Positions 1 to 13,529 of a DNA stretch of 64,000 nt are shown piece after piece. Source of the stretch: Ctena decussata (Eukaryota; Mollusca; Bivalvia; Lucinida; Lucinidae). Below the pieces are notes generated by a model. It saw only the letters and a program-made list of their open reading frames with translations, made no database searches and was not told the origin of the DNA. Positions within the stretch are counted from its first letter, which is position 1. The number at the start of each line of letters is the position of its first letter. Both the position numbers and the translations under genes were made by a program. The stretch is taken from the NCBI GenBank assembly GCA_963989385.1, contig OZ022501.1:88830979-88894978 (forward strand), written 5' to 3'.

Positions 1-1984
1 TAACTTGTATCCGAAAATTATGATATTCAACCGTCTAAAAAGTTTGAAGAATCTATAAGGCAAAATACACTGGATTATAGAATATGGACTGCAGTAGTTT
101 ACTATAATTAAAAATCCAACCATAAGAAAAGTAAATATCTCCACAGCATGAAATGAATACAGCAAAGTCTTCAAGATAAAGCTAAAAAATCAAACGATAA
201 TAGCAAACATTCAAAACTACATGAACATCTCCATATCATACAAAAGTAGGAGGAAAATTCACAGAAACTGACACAAGTCATTTCCAGAGCCAAACCCCAG
301 ATGCAAGACAACCTGCATTATTTCAAATAATTTAGTGCCTGGTGCCCAGTAAAGTTCTGTGAAGTTTACTGTAGAAGAATTTGGAGCATAAACTGAAGTA
401 GATATTTCCAAGAAGTTGCTATTTTCTGAAAGTACTGGTAAAAAGTACAAGTCTGCTAGAAATTTCGTAACAATTCATTTTCGGTCCTAAATCACTGATT
501 TTCGCATGCAACAAATAATCATCTCAAATTGTCATTGGTCTTTATACTGCAGTTCAGTTTTCGCACTGGAAAAAAACAACAACAAAGGTCAAGCAACCTG
601 ACTACATTTCAAACTCTAATAGAAAGAGTTTTATGTCCAGCGTATGAAAATCGGATGATAAAATGTCAAATTTATAGCATGGCAAGTACAATTTGACCTT
701 CTGTAATGCTAGCATTTTAATAGAACCTCTAGATAAAAATAAAGCTTGCAAAATTAAAATGCCTTTATCCGATAAAGGGGAATAACTCAACCGAAAATTT
801 ATGGATTAGGCTCATAAGTTAATCAGGTTGACTACCCATTGGATTGTAAATGTATTCCAATACCAATATATTGATCATACCTTAAGGGGTTCTTCTGATT
901 TTGTGTTGCCAACGTTGTTCCTTCCTATGTAAAATGGCAAAATTAGAAAGGGGCATAATTCCTGGACGAAAAAAGCTGCGGAGGGTGTCCGCCTGTTTTT
1001 CATATATGAAATTTCAATATCCTAGCACTAGCGGTTTTTTAGTTTTCCAACGGCCAAAAGCGTTACCGTTACCGACAGACGGACAGATAGACGGACGGAC
1101 AGACAAAACCAATATGCCCCCTCAATTTTTCAGGTTTGGTACATAAAAATCAATTTAAAGACAAAGAATATATCGGAACGATTGATAATATGTCAAATTG
1201 AAGCCTTTCATTGCTGATGAGCAATTTGTCCGTCCCCATAATTTATTTTAAAAAGAAAGCCAAAACTCACAGCAAAAATATGCTTATGATTTACACTTAG
1301 AGTGCTTATCTTTCTGATCCTTATCCATGCTAAATCGGAAAATGCAAAAGTTAAGTGTAATGTCCGTCCCTTAAAGAGATAACATTTATTACTGTTATCT
1401 ATCTTGTCTAGTATCAGCTTATAATGATCGGATGTGACTCCCTGATGATTTTTTAACACTGTGAAGAGAAGTTATGGTATAATAAAGGTGTTTTCTTGAA
1501 AACATTATCTTCTAAAAGCTGTCAAAAAGTGTTCATCGACATTATTTTCATTAATACAGATCAGTGTAAATTCCAATACATTTTTTGGCCCCGTTTGCTT
1601 ATGAAGGTATGTGAAAGTAAAGAAGCACTGCATGTGACATGAACTATATATAATGCTCAGTATTTAATTAGAAAAACGATTGAGGGCACAGATATTACAG
1701 AAACGGGGGTGGACATTACACAGTTTAACCAAGATTTGTCTTTTTCCTTTCTCCAGCTCACTTTTACTGATGATATTGATAATATAAAAAAAAGAATATT
1801 GTCACTTATTTGGAACGAAGTAATAAGTATGCAGCAACGAATTTGTCAATAGTATTATACTGATATTCTTGCATATTGAAGAAGATGACATTGGGAGAGT
1901 ACTAATAGAAAACTGACACAAAATAGCCATTGTCCAGCAACAACAAAGGGCTCTGGTCAAGTGCAGCAAGTCTACGTTTATGGT
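1..1984. other. Stretch without a supported gene
   Basis: AT-rich sequence. A minus-strand frame at 259-450 reads like protein (VYAPNSSTVNFTELYWAPG) and has AG/GT-like edges, but it matches no family I recognise and is left uncalled. About 860-1145 resembles a dispersed mollusc repeat ending in a GACGGACGGACAGAC run, a motif seen again near 15870. Confidence 0.5.
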
Positions 1985-2329
1985 GGCGTCACACTGTCCC
2001 GAAATTGACATCCGATGGTCATACGAATACGAAATTTGGAATTTCGCACAAAGTTGGCCCCGAACTTGGTCAACAGCCAATCAACAACTGAATAAAATAC
2101 GCAGCCTACAGAAGTCCTGCAATGACCCTCGAACCACACATGAAGGCTATGCGAAGGCTATACGAAGATGTGTCTTTTTATAAAGATGTTAACCCGAAGT
2201 ACACACGATGGTCACATGATGGTAACACGATGTCGGATTGAGATTACGATGCATGCGAATTAGGTTACGAAAGCGTAACGTGACCTCCCGATGGTATAAG
2301 AAAAATATGTAGCAAGCCCCTTTACTATT

Positions 2330-3211
2330 TATTCTGATATACAGGTATCTAATTTCCTAATTTGGATATTTTATAAACTTTATAAGATATCGAATATAAC
2401 ATAGAAGATAACTAGTATAGTCTATAAGATATCTAATATTGAACATTCAGATATCTAGTATATTAAACAAGATATCTTATTTGATATGATATATTAGATG
2501 TGTTGGATATTGAATTAGATATCTAATAAATCATATTAGATATCAAATCTGTAATATTATCAATCATTTATACTATAAAAGATATCTGATAAAATATTTA
2601 AGATATCGGTTTTCCAAGTAATGAGATAGCTTATTTAACTTATATACTAAGTAGGATATCTGAAATGTTAAATAATATTATTTTGTATAGTATAATAGAC
2701 AGCTTATATAGTATATCAGATATCTTACATCTACATTAAATGAGACATCTAATATATTGTATTTGGTATCTTATTTAACAAATAAGATAACTTCTATATT
2801 ACATAAGATATCTTAAATACCGTACCAGATATCTGCTTTTTTTTGAGAAATGAATTGTCTTATTTGCCATATTGGATAATTTATATTGTTTATAAGATAC
2901 CTTATATATCATAAAAAAATATCTAATATAATAGACATTTGATATATGAAATAAGATATCTTATATATACACAAGTATTTAATATATTAAATATCTTATT
3001 TAAAATATTCGAGATCTTTTTTCCTAAATAAGATATCTTAATTCCCATATAAGATATATTCGTTTATAAATAAGATTTCTTTTTACGAATGAGGGATCTT
3101 ATATATTATATCAGATATCTTATATCCCATATGAGATACATTGTATACAATATAAGATATTTTTCAAAACAGATATCTTATTTGCTATATTAGATATCTT
3201 ATTTACCTTAT

Positions 3212-3296
<85 letters not shown>

Positions 3297-3370
3297 TACC
3301 TCATTTAATACAGATATCTGATACATCATTTTAGATACTTTATCATATTAGATCTCATATTATATTTTAT
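2330..3370. repeat. GATATC/AAGATATCTTAT-rich satellite-like block
   Basis: Dozens of near-palindromic units of the form (A)AGATATCTTAT at irregular 20-40 bp spacing, interrupted by an (AT)n run at about 3214-3292. It lies wholly inside the TIR element 1985-4006. The tyrosine/isoleucine-rich frame over the AT run is an artefact. Confidence 0.8.
3214..3292. repeat. (AT)n microsatellite
   Basis: About 39 uninterrupted AT dinucleotides inside the GATATC block. Confidence 0.95.
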
Positions 3371-4006
3371 CAAATGTCTCTTTAACAGAATAAATAATAA
3401 ATTGGCTTGCCATAAAAACAAGATTAGTACATAATTACTGTAATTACAGCTTTGGGAGTTACACATTTCTGTGGGAGATGCTCTGAGGCTGCCTTTATAT
3501 ATGTACATGTTATCATGACACATAAGAAACGCTTGAACTATTCAAATTCGGCTGTCTTCGCCGACACCGTGGTTCCATCTCCATGTCATCGCACTATAAT
3601 TTGATGGCTACACGCCGGCATTACGAGGGCTTTACGAAGTCTTGTTGCCTTCGTTATGTCTTCGTGAGGCAAAAAAAGGCCCGATGGCACCGATGAACAC
3701 ACGAAGAAAAGACGAAGATAGCACGATGCCCTCACGATGGCCTTACGAAGGCAAAATGGACACCCGAACTCAACACGAAAAAGAGCCCTCGCAAAGTCCT
3801 CCTTTTTTTTTCTTTTTTTTTTGCCAGCCAAAGATTTTGCCACCGCCCACGAAGCTGCTGCCGTAACATGAGAAAATCCTCCGGCGGTCATACGATGGCT
3901 TTAGATGCTCTCACGAATGGCCCGATGTTATTACGATCAGAGCCGAATTTGAACATTTCCATTATCTTACGGCCATCGGGTGTCAATATCGGGACAGTGT
4001 GACGCC

Positions 4007-4919
4007 TGCATTATAATTGCAAATGATACCAATTAATAATAGTTTGTGGTATAAGAGTAACAGGACTGCGACAAGACAACATATAGCTCCTCTGACCTGA
4101 AGATTATCCATCGTCAGGATTAAGCTTGAACATAAAGGACCTGACCTTCAAGCTAAAGAAGATCACTGATGCTGGAAGTACCAGTATATGTATAAACTAT
4201 TTCCTCCCAGGCATTGTGAAACTTAAGCATTTAAAAACTTTAATTAAAATCTTAAACATATTAAATTTTAATTCTGTGATCTTCATCTACAGATTACCAG
4301 GAAGAGTGGTTTAGCACCCTGCAGAATTCTGATTATCAACTGAATCCATCCACACAATTTGAAAGCAATGCGGGGGTGTCTCTGAGGGCCTATATCTGCC
4401 TACAGTCGTATTATATTTTTCCAATTATCTGATGAACAGTTCCATATGTCCGCTTTATCCAGACATACATCTGTTCGCACGTTAAGAGCTATTTTTCGAG
4501 AGAGAAAAAAACGTTTAAAAGTGGGTGGGGTAACTCTGTTTTGTAAGGTAGCGCATTTTGAGTATCATTTAAATTAATTAGAGCTAAATAATTCTGTACA
4601 TATTCTGCTAAAGTGGAAAGGAGAATGCTTGAAAAAATGTTTAGGACGCATTCTTATTTTCAAAATAGGATTACTGAAACAAAATGCAACCGGTAACCAC
4701 ATACTCGACTTTCAGTATATTTTTTTTTTTTGCATAAAGTTTAAAATTCATAGGGATTCTTGGAAACTATAGGCCTTGTGATACAAAACAGGATCCATTA
4801 TTACATCTTTTTAGGACATCCTATTGAATAATTCTGAAAATGGTGTTGACCTGCTTTTGATGGTTAATCGAACATAATTATTGGTATTCAATTTTTCTAA
4901 TGCTTTGTAAACTGTAGAG
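4007..4919. other. Stretch without a supported gene
   Basis: AT-rich, with a poly-T run near 4719. I see no exon, RNA or repeat edge. Confidence 0.4.
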
Positions 4920-5100
4920 TTTGTCTGTTGTTAAGGCTAGCCCGATGACCACCTACATGGACCATGGCTATTCGCATGGCTGCCGCTGGTAATGTCTTTG
5001 GTGGTAACTAATTTTGTATCTTTTTTCACATGGTGCCTTGGTGAGATCTGGGATTGTTTTGTGTCAGTTCCTTCGAATTTTCCTACGTACACGTGTACTT
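4920..5100. repeat. Dispersed repeat, copy 1
   Basis: The stretch with AAGGCTAGCC, TGTCTTTGGTGGT and GTGAGATCTGGGATTG recurs, diverged, at about 11000-11190 (TAAAGCTAGCC, TGTCTTTGGTAGT, GGTGGGATCTGGAATTG). Type unknown. Confidence 0.5.
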
Positions 5101-5216
5101 TATAATTACAAAACGGTAGAACACTGGAATCTTCCATGTAAATGTTTAATAAGTTCTTTGAAGGTAACATCAATGACAGTTGTTCAATCTGCTGTCATTC
5201 ACTGTGCCAAGCTGTT

Positions 5217-6275
5217 GTCTTAGAGAACAGAAGAGATGATTGATTGATTGACTAATTTGGGTTTAACGGTCCTTGAGAAGTTTTTCAATCTATATCGGGC
5301 TGTCTCCCAGGGACAGGGGGAAAGATGAGAAAGGATAGTCGAGAAACAAAAAATGTCCAAACAAATCCCACCCGCACCTACTGCAAGCACAGTAGGCCTT
5401 TGTCCTATTATTATCCTAATCAGTAGGACGCTCCGGCACTGGAAGTCATACACAGCACCATCGCAGCACCCGACCATCCCCAGAAGAGATGAAGTGATAG
5501 AAAAGATTTAACTCTGACAAACACCACAGTCCGCAGGTGTTGACTTAAAGAATAGAAGAGATGTTTCGATAAAGTAGAAATTGACTCTGAGAAACACTTC
5601 AATCCCTAGGTGCTGTCTTAAAGAATATAAGAGATGAACTGCTAGAGTAGATATTGGCTCTGAGAAAAACAGCCCCATGGAGTTGACTTAGAGAATAGGA
5701 GAGATGAAGTGATTGAATAGATATTGACTCTAAGAAACACAACTGTCCCCAGGTAATGATTTAGAGGAAAGGAGAGATGAAGTAATAGAGTAGATACGGG
5801 CTCTGAGAAACACATCAATCCCCATGTGTTGTCTTAGAAAACAGAAGGGATGAAGTGATATAACGATTTTAGTTCTGCGTAACGCATCAGTCCCTCGCTT
5901 TGTCTTAGAGAACAGAAGAGATGAGGTGATTGAGTAGAGACTGAGTCTTCAAAACACAACTCAACCAAGAACAGAAGATATGAAGTGTTAGATTAGATAT
6001 TGGCTCTGAAAGTCTCAGTGAATAGAGGAGATAAAATAATAGAAAAATAAGGAAAATCCATACTGGTTAACCGCTTAGGAGGTTTCAGCCAGCCGATGAA
6101 CCGTTGGGATATGTTAACTAGCTGCATCAAAATGACCTAAATGGTGCTGAAGGCTGCTGTGTTGACTGGTTCTGTGCTGTAAAACAAAAACTAGATATTC
6201 ATCCTGAGAAACCCAACTGATCCACATGTTGTCTTAGAGAACAGTAGAGATGAAGTGATAGACCTGTAAATGAGT
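5217..6275. repeat. Diverged minisatellite, unit about 73-75 bp
   Basis: The core CTTAGAGAACAGAAGAGATG recurs, with substitutions, near 5217, 5542, 5617, 5690, 5760, 5832, 5904, 5965 and 6233. Each copy is followed by a GATATTGACTCTGAGAAACAC-like half. A SINE-like fragment interrupts it at about 6056-6125. Confidence 0.75.
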
Positions 6276-6479
6276 CTGTGATACATGACTACCCACATGC
6301 GTTGTTTTCCGGCGCATTTTCCGTCCATTTTTAGTTCTGTTATGATCGAATTAAGGTAGTGATTTGTAGTAAAAAAAAAGAATAGAAACATAAAGATTTA
6401 ACATATCTCCCAGGAAGCTAGCAGACTTTTTATTTTCGTTAGAACTACAAAATAGAAGGACACACTGTTTAAAAAAGTA

Positions 6480-7345
6480 TTTTATAAGGCAAAAAAAAAA
6501 TAATATCGTTACTTAAATTGTGCTCAGCTCTAAAGGTACCTAATTGCATTATAAAGGGCGTCCTAGCAAGTATTTGTTCCAATTCTTTCTCAAATTGAAA
6601 GGTAGACCAGATGAAAACAGTAACTTATGCTCAATTTTCAGCCATGTTTAAGGTACATGAATACTGGATGCACTCATTAACTATAGGACAGGCAAACACA
6701 TGCATTGTACCTATATACCACCTACGACATAAATACTACACTGCTGTGACCAAGACAGGTGTGTAAATGAAATTGTTCAAACTTGGAAAATAGTCTCACC
6801 TGTGGTGTTCACAAAAACGTTGGACAATGGCTACTTTTATCATCTGCTAAACCTGATAAAATGTGAAATACAGTCAACCCTCTTTACAACGGCACTCATT
6901 ACAACAGCAAAATTCTTTATAACGTCATTGTGATTTGCACGGAATGGCTAAATTGTTCTAAATATGCATTCTTTACAACAGCAAATTCAGTTTAACGTCA
7001 AAATTTATGGGAACAAATGTAGTTGGAAAAATAAGTGTTACGACATCCTTTTTATGCATTGGAGTACCTTCGGATCTACATACCTTTGCAATATTGAGTA
7101 GCTTTTTTTTTTTTTCTTTTCTTTTTTTTTTTTTTTTTAGCTTTTTGTGCTGAAAATTGCCCCTTGATCTTTTCATATATAAACCCTTTTTAACGTCAAC
7201 ACGTCTGCATTTTTGGATTCTAAATGAGGAGAAATAGCATAAAGAAGGCATCTGCTAAGTTTTGAAAAGATCTGTTGTATTTTGAGCATTTTATGCAGAT
7301 TTCTGTCTTCGGCCAGAATCACTGATTATCATCAGCTTAACATCA
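6480..7345. mobile_element. Diverged relative of the palindromic element at 8118-8975
   Basis: The left arm (TAATTGCATTATAAAGGGCG, then TTCCAATTCTTTCTCAAATTG) and right arm (TGCATTTTTGGATTCTAAAT, AGAAGGCATCTGCTAAGTTTT) match the arms of 8118-8975. A pogo-like CAGTCAACCCTCTTTACAACG tract (6873-7000) is embedded. Edges are approximate. Confidence 0.5.
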
Positions 7346-8117
7346 ACCTATATCTAAAAATATATACATGTAGATAGCATTTACCTGTCATGTCAACGGT
7401 CATTCTACCGTGCATAGTATTAAATTGTCACTTTCGATATTTAGTTTCATGGCGGTCAAACTAAAATTGGATGGAGGATGCGTCCTTAAAGAACAGGACA
7501 AAACAAAAAAGATGAGGCAGAATGTTTGATATCAGCTTTCCAGTTGAGGATGTAAGTATTTCTACCGTTTCATAACTATAAAATCTACAGTTTACAAAGC
7601 ATTAAAAATCGAACGGAATATAAAATGATGCGTTCAGTAACCATGAAAAGTAGCTTAATATCATTCTCAGAATAGAGCATTAGGATTCCCAACACAAGTT
7701 GTAATAGTGGGTCAAGTTTCACAGCTTTAGGCCTTTTAGTTTCCATTAAAACCCATGAATTTTTAAACTTTAAGCAAGAAATACTGAAAATCAAGGATGT
7801 GTTTACTAGAGGCATTTTTTGGCAGAAATCCTACTTTTTGAATTTTTCAATCAGTCAACTTTCCATTTCAGCAATATTATTATATAATTTTTTTAGCTCT
7901 GACTAATTAAAATGCTATTCAAAATGCACTACCAGACCACATAGAGTGTAGAAAATTTCAATATATCCATACCTGGGCTGAGACGATATGGATCTTTAGA
8001 GCACTTTAACCATCAAGATCCGAAAATTTTCTTTACATAATTTCCAGGTGCGTAGCATTGACCTACGAAAGGAGTGAGAAGAATCAAAACATCTTCTAAC
8101 ATAGTGAAAGTATCAAC

Positions 8118-8975
8118 TTAAGGTGGTGATAATCACTGATTTGGAACAAAGTCAAAAATCTGCATAAAATACTGAAAATAACACTGATCTTTCTAAAACT
8201 TAGCAGATGCCTTCTTTATTTTGTTTCTCATAATTCAGAATCCCAAAATGCAGCATTTGTTAATGTTAAAAGTGTATATATAAGGAAAGATCAAAGAGTA
8301 ATTTTCTGCGAATAAATCTGAAAAAAAAAAATATTGTTATTGAAAATATACTTAGTGCTTAGAGTACCTTGTTGCATAATGGAGAGCGTCATAGCAATTA
8401 TTTTTTCAAACTCTTTCACACATTATCAGGCTGAGCAGATGAAAAAAGATGTGTCCATTTGTTTTGTCAAACACAAAAGTGAGACTATTTTAACAAGGTT
8501 GAACAATTTCATCTTCACACCACTGATCATGTCAGTAATATATTATTTATACTGTAGGTGTTAACATAGGTATGCTTGCCTATCCTATATTTAATAAATG
8601 CGTCCAGTGTATATTTTATTTGTATATGGTTGAACATTTGAGAAAAAGCTACCGTTTTCATCTGGTCTACATTACAATTTGATAAAGAGTTGGAATAAAT
8701 AATTGCTAGTACGCTCTTCATTATGCAATAATGCACCTTCAGCACTACGTAAATTTTCAATAACGATATTATTTTTCAGATTTATTCGCAGTAAATTATC
8801 CTTTGATCTTTCCTTATAAAAACACTTTTTTAAGCGGCACGTACCTCTATTTTGTATTCTAAACTGTAAAGAACAACAAAAATAAGAAGTCTACTTACTT
8901 TCAGGGAGGTACATTACTTTTTATGGTTTAATGCAGATTTTTACATTTACCATTTACCATTAATCACCACCTTAA
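8118..8975. mobile_element. 858-bp foldback (palindromic) element, TTAA-flanked
   Basis: It begins TTAAGGTGGTGATAATCAC and ends with the inverted counterpart ATTAATCACCACCTTAA. The two halves are inverted copies over most of their length: TTGCATAATGGAGAGCGTC near 8372 pairs with GCTCTTCATTATGCAA near 8713, and GGAAAGATCAAAG at 8284 pairs with CTTTGATCTTTCC at 8802. It has no transposase. The short ORFs on both strands are mirror images of each other. Confidence 0.72.
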
Positions 8976-9169
8976 TCTCTCAAAGTGTCAAGGAAATATT
9001 AGAGTTGGGTATCGTCCAAAAAGTATTATTGCGAGACTATCGCGATACTAACAGGCGATACGATACAGTATCGCACTGCTTGTATTTGTACAGATTAGCT
9101 TTATTATACATGTTTTTAGTAAATAGGATTTTTATCGTAAATTAACACTTCCATGGATAAAAATAAAAT

Positions 9170-10140
9170 TGTCAGAAGACAGCGAAGCGCACCTTAAAGG
9201 ATCTTGCCTCTCACAGCGATGGTGGTATTGAAAGGCTGTTGTCCAAATGTATGTGAGTGTCAAGTATAATGATTGCCAACCATATAGGCACTGAAAAATG
9301 TGATTGAGTCAGTGAAGCATAAAATACAAATCAAATCCATACATGGATGGCGATGTTAAAATGTTCTTGTCATTATATAAGTGTGTGGCAAGTATTAAGG
9401 CTCTAACCCATAAAGGAACTGAGAAATATCACAAAGTCAGCGAAGCGTATCATAAAGTCTATGAAGCAAAAACATAGGTCGAATCCATACATGGATGGTT
9501 GTATCAAAATGGTCCTGTCCATGTGCAGATGTGTGCAAAGTATCATGGCCCTTACCCATACAGTGACTGGGAAATATCACAAAGTCAGTGATGCGTATAG
9601 AAAGTCAATGAAGCATAAACCATTCCTCAAATCCACACAAAGAGAATACTGCTGAAATGATCCTGTCTATATGTAAGTGTGTGCAAAGTATCTTAACTGG
9701 AACCCATATAGGGACTGAGAAATATCATAAAGTCAGTGAAGGGTAAAAATATAGGTCGCTGTCCTACATGGTTGGTTACATTCACATGCCCTTTCCAGAT
9801 GCCAGTAATGACCAAATATCATAACTCTAACCCTTATAACGTTAATTACTTTGAAACTGACTTGAATACAAATGTTAAACATACATTAAACTGTTTTATA
9901 TTCAGTTGACCACGACCAGTAAGTCAAGGTCACACATGGTGCATACATTCAGGTGATCCTTTGCTGATGTAAGTGCGTACCAAGTTTCATTACTCTAGCC
10001 ATTATACTTTGTGAGAAAAAGACCTAAACGCAAATGGTAAACATAGGTTAAACTGCGAACAGCAACGGATGCTGACGCGAACGCTGACGCATACTCAGAC
10101 TTCGACGCCGGGGCTATAACATGCTTCGCAAAGTCGCGCT
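9170..10140. repeat. Tandem repeat, unit about 150 bp, with GACGC-rich tail
   Basis: ACAAAGTCAGCGAAGCG-like cores at about 9431, 9581 and 9731, plus decayed copies on either side. Each is followed by CATACATGGATGG and AAGTGTGTGCAAAGTAT. The array ends in GACGCGAACGCTGACGC (10074-10115). No coding potential. Confidence 0.7.
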
Positions 10141-12119
10141 ACAATTACCTGTTCAAAATCAATTTGTTGGCTTATCATGCATATCCTTATATTGCAAAAG
10201 ATAAAAAAGAATAAGCAAGAACATACAAACCACGTTCAATTTCTGGTTCAGCACCCATTGTTCATGTTCAGGAGAGAAGCGTAGCAACCGTTTATATCAA
10301 TAACAAAGCGGTAACACAGCTACAGGTCCATCGAACTGCAGGGACTTCGGAAGCAACATTTCAAATAAATTTCGATTTCAGTGTTTCTATCTCTGCAACG
10401 GCTCATGTTTGTTTGAGCTTAGTTTTACTTTCGATTTCTATGTTTCTCAGATATTACACTTATGGGCTAGGAATCTTCCTTGCAAACTGCTTAAATACCC
10501 CCTCAGCCTCACCCCCACCCCCAGTAATTTCATTGCTGGCCTTCCCAAAGCGGTACTTCTGTTTTGGGTTATTCTTAGTTGTTTTATGTGTTGTTTCTTG
10601 GTTTAAACAATATTTATTTTAAGAAGTTTTACCTACAAATATACAGAATAAATAATTAGGATTTGGTCGGAAGCTCTAAGCTTGTCAAGACCATCTCTCC
10701 TCCTGTTTGTTATTGATATACCGTTGTGATGTAAAGGCTAGCCTTGTCATAAAAATAGAAAATCGGTAAAAAAAAGATGTATAATGTTTTATCGTATGTA
10801 AGGGTGGATGCTTTCGTTGGTCTGTTGTGTGGGTGATGGTTTGTTTTGGTGGAACAACAAATGGCGAGGATTAGATGACTGCAAACCGGTTGAAGCCCCC
10901 CCCCCCCCCCGCCCCCATGTATTTTTTTTTCTGGCCGGCCAAATGTGGCACTTCTGTTTTGGTTCGCAGTGTTTTGTGTTGTTTGTGGCTACGTCTGTTA
11001 TTGATATATTGTTGGTGATGTTAAAGCTAGCCTGGTAATCACATACATGGGGAATAGCTGTTCTCCTAGCTGTGACTGGTGATGTCTTTGGTAGTGTCTT
11101 ATTTTGTGTTGTCTTTTCTCACATATTGTGTATGGTGGGATCTGGAATTGAATTGTGCCAGGGCCTGAGAATTTTCCTTACTTTCTTTTGGTTTATCTGA
11201 CATTGGAGAACTTAAATACAGAGACGAACATTCGTCACACTCAATTATTAGAAAGGGTAGTGTAAAACCTGTCTGAAGGGATCACCCGACGGAAACCAAA
11301 AAGTAGCTGCTTAAAACATGTGACTCCTTTATACAGTTTCGTGAACCCTATTTTGTTTCAAAGACCCCGGTAAAAGGTGGCTGGTAAAGGAAGGCGGCCT
11401 CTTACTAGATTAGACAAAATAAGCATGCTTGACTGTACTTGGTATTATAGCCATAAGGAAAACATCTTGAATGGTGAATTAAATCCACAAATATTTAAGT
11501 AATTGCATAATTGGCCTAAAGTGGGTGTTAAATTCTATTTGCAAACGAAGTAACAATGCACTTAGACGTATATTTTTACCATTTTAATTGTGGTATTTAC
11601 TTATTTTTATTCTTGTCCCAATGGATTTGTTAAATATTCGCCTCGCATGTCATTTTCCTTTCTTACAAGTTATCTAAAGTCATATCATTTGTGTAATAGA
11701 CAATAGACTCTTAAGGATAGAATTTCTTTTGCATTCAAATTCTTTAGATAGGATAGTTTTGCACTTCAGCGTGGTGTTAAAAACCTTGCGTAATCAAAAT
11801 AATTAGGTCATTCGTTCAAGGACGCCCAAATGAGGAAAACTTTTTAGACTATAATGACATACAAAAATATTGGCCACATTGTAAGAGTTAATGGTCTATA
11901 TTATAGACACAAACAGTATTATTCAACTATAAACGTAACTACGCCAAAGGACCTTTCTTTCTTTCTATCTATACTGCACTCGGTCGAACTATGACCATGA
12001 TGGCAGGTTTGTGGTGTGGCACATAAAGTATCACAAAAAAAATAAATAAATGAATTTGTGACAAAGCCACCAGCAGATTAAATCCATTTACAAGAAGTCC
12101 TCAGGGGCAGGCATTCCAT
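10141..12119. other. Stretch without a supported gene
   Basis: It contains a poly-C run (10897-10910), the second copy of the repeat at 4920-5100 (about 11000-11190) and a pogo-like TIR remnant at about 11370-11440. No exon was recognised. Confidence 0.4.
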
Positions 12120-12760
12120 ACCTAATTCCTGCTCTACCCTAGGATATTATATTTTGGCCTTAAACCCATCAACCTTCTCCGAAGAGACAGCTTCAGTTGT
12201 AAGGCCATTCCAAGATGCAATAGTCCTGGGGAAAAATGAATTCTTAAAACCGTCCGTATAAGCGTTTGGACGGTGATACTGGAATGGGTGGGACCTAGTT
12301 CTCCTGCTCCCACCACCGACCTCAGACAGGTACCTATTCTTATCTACAATAGCAAGATTATAATGGACTTTGTAGAACAGAGTCAGAGAGGCCTGCTGTC
12401 GTATTTCCTGCAGGTCTGGCCATAAGAGTTCTTTTAGCATTTCTCCCACATGGCTTTGATTGCGCTAGCGCCTACAGGTCCAACGGGCAGCAGTCCTCTG
12501 TACTTTTTCTTTTCTGTTAATATCTACTTGGTGACGGGGCATCCAAACTGGCGCTGCATATTCTAATTTGGGCCGGACCGGAGTTTTATATGCAGCAGCC
12601 TTGATTTCCTTCGATGCAAAAGTCAAGTTACTTCGAAGGAATCCCAAAGTCTTAGTAGCCCTACTAGTAATTTCATTGATGTGCTGACCCCATTCGAGGT
12701 CATCCCTAACTTTAACTCCTGACAGTTGTAATGTAAATACGCCTATTAAATTAGCCAAAA
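12120..12760 (-). mobile_element. 5'-truncated, frameshifted non-LTR retrotransposon (LINE) ORF2 C-terminus
   Basis: Read on the minus strand, two frames together give the familiar C-terminal part of CR1/jockey-clade reverse transcriptase ORFs: GVKVRDDLEWGQHINEITS, TLGFLRSNL, AYKTPVRPKLEYAAPVW and VQRTAARW. After a frameshift near 12450-12470 come WPDLQEIRQQASLTLFYK and FFPRTIASWNGL. The catalytic RT core is absent. It is a dead 3' end, with the tail toward about 12030. Confidence 0.85.
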
Positions 12761-13529
12761 ATTAAATTTTAATATACCCAAGAAGTTTTCCTTGTTACAC
12801 TTAACTTCCCATAACTGGCTTTAAATTTATTTTCTGAATATTTAGTGTACATAGACTTCAGTTTTGGGTGCAAATGTCAAATTTCATAATTAAAGGTAAT
12901 ACAAATTGGAAAAGTCTTTTAAAGATACATTCCCCGTGCCTCAGCTAGCCAATTTGCATGTATGCGTGTACTATTATACACATTATACATGAGTGGCAAC
13001 CTAATGCACCGGGGGAATTGGGGGAGGTGGGGAGGGTGGCGGAAAGATACTCCACAGATGAAAAACTGAACAGTGGTTGGGGTAATTATACCCTTGGTAA
13101 AATAAGCTAAAGTCCTTATTATTTCAAACTACTGCATTCAATTAGTAACTGTTGTATGTACATCCGTTCATGCATATATAGCCAATAAAATGTAAATATA
13201 TTGCAAAAAAATGGACTTTCAGAATGGATTTTCAGAAATAGATAATATCATGGATCCCCCTTAATAAAATCGGTTTTAGTTAGTCTGGAGGCATGGTAAT
13301 TTTAAAAAAAATCACTATTAAAACTTTTTTTTGGTGCATATATCTACATATTAATACCAAATATTTAAACTTTTGCTCCCTGAGGAAGCTGCAAAAATTT
13401 GTTGAGAAAATAAGAAAATTTGCATAGATGCTGTCAGAGGTCCTTTAATGCGACTGACGCTCTTTTCTGTATTAAATTTCTTCAGTGCAGTGTCGCTTAA
13501 CCCCAAAACTTTGAGAAAATAGTCACTGG
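12761..13529. other. Stretch without a supported gene
   Basis: AT-rich with a G-rich patch at about 13009-13040. Nothing recognised. Confidence 0.4.

Larger units (their letters stand above)
1985..4006. mobile_element. 2.0 kb non-autonomous DNA element with TIRs, GATATC-rich core
   Basis: The left end, GGCGTCACACTGTCCCGA followed by ATTGACATCCGATGG, is repeated inverted at the right end (about 3966-4006) with few mismatches. Subterminal zones carry many degenerate copies of CGATGG and TACGAAGG on either side. The centre (about 2330-3370) is a block of GATATC palindromes. No transposase frame exists, so this is a non-autonomous, MITE-like element. The superfamily is unassigned because no clear target-site duplication was seen. 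Confidence 0.75.

Noticed and set aside
3120..3329. Open frame of repeating Ile-Tyr
   Set aside because: Pure translation of an (AT)n microsatellite.
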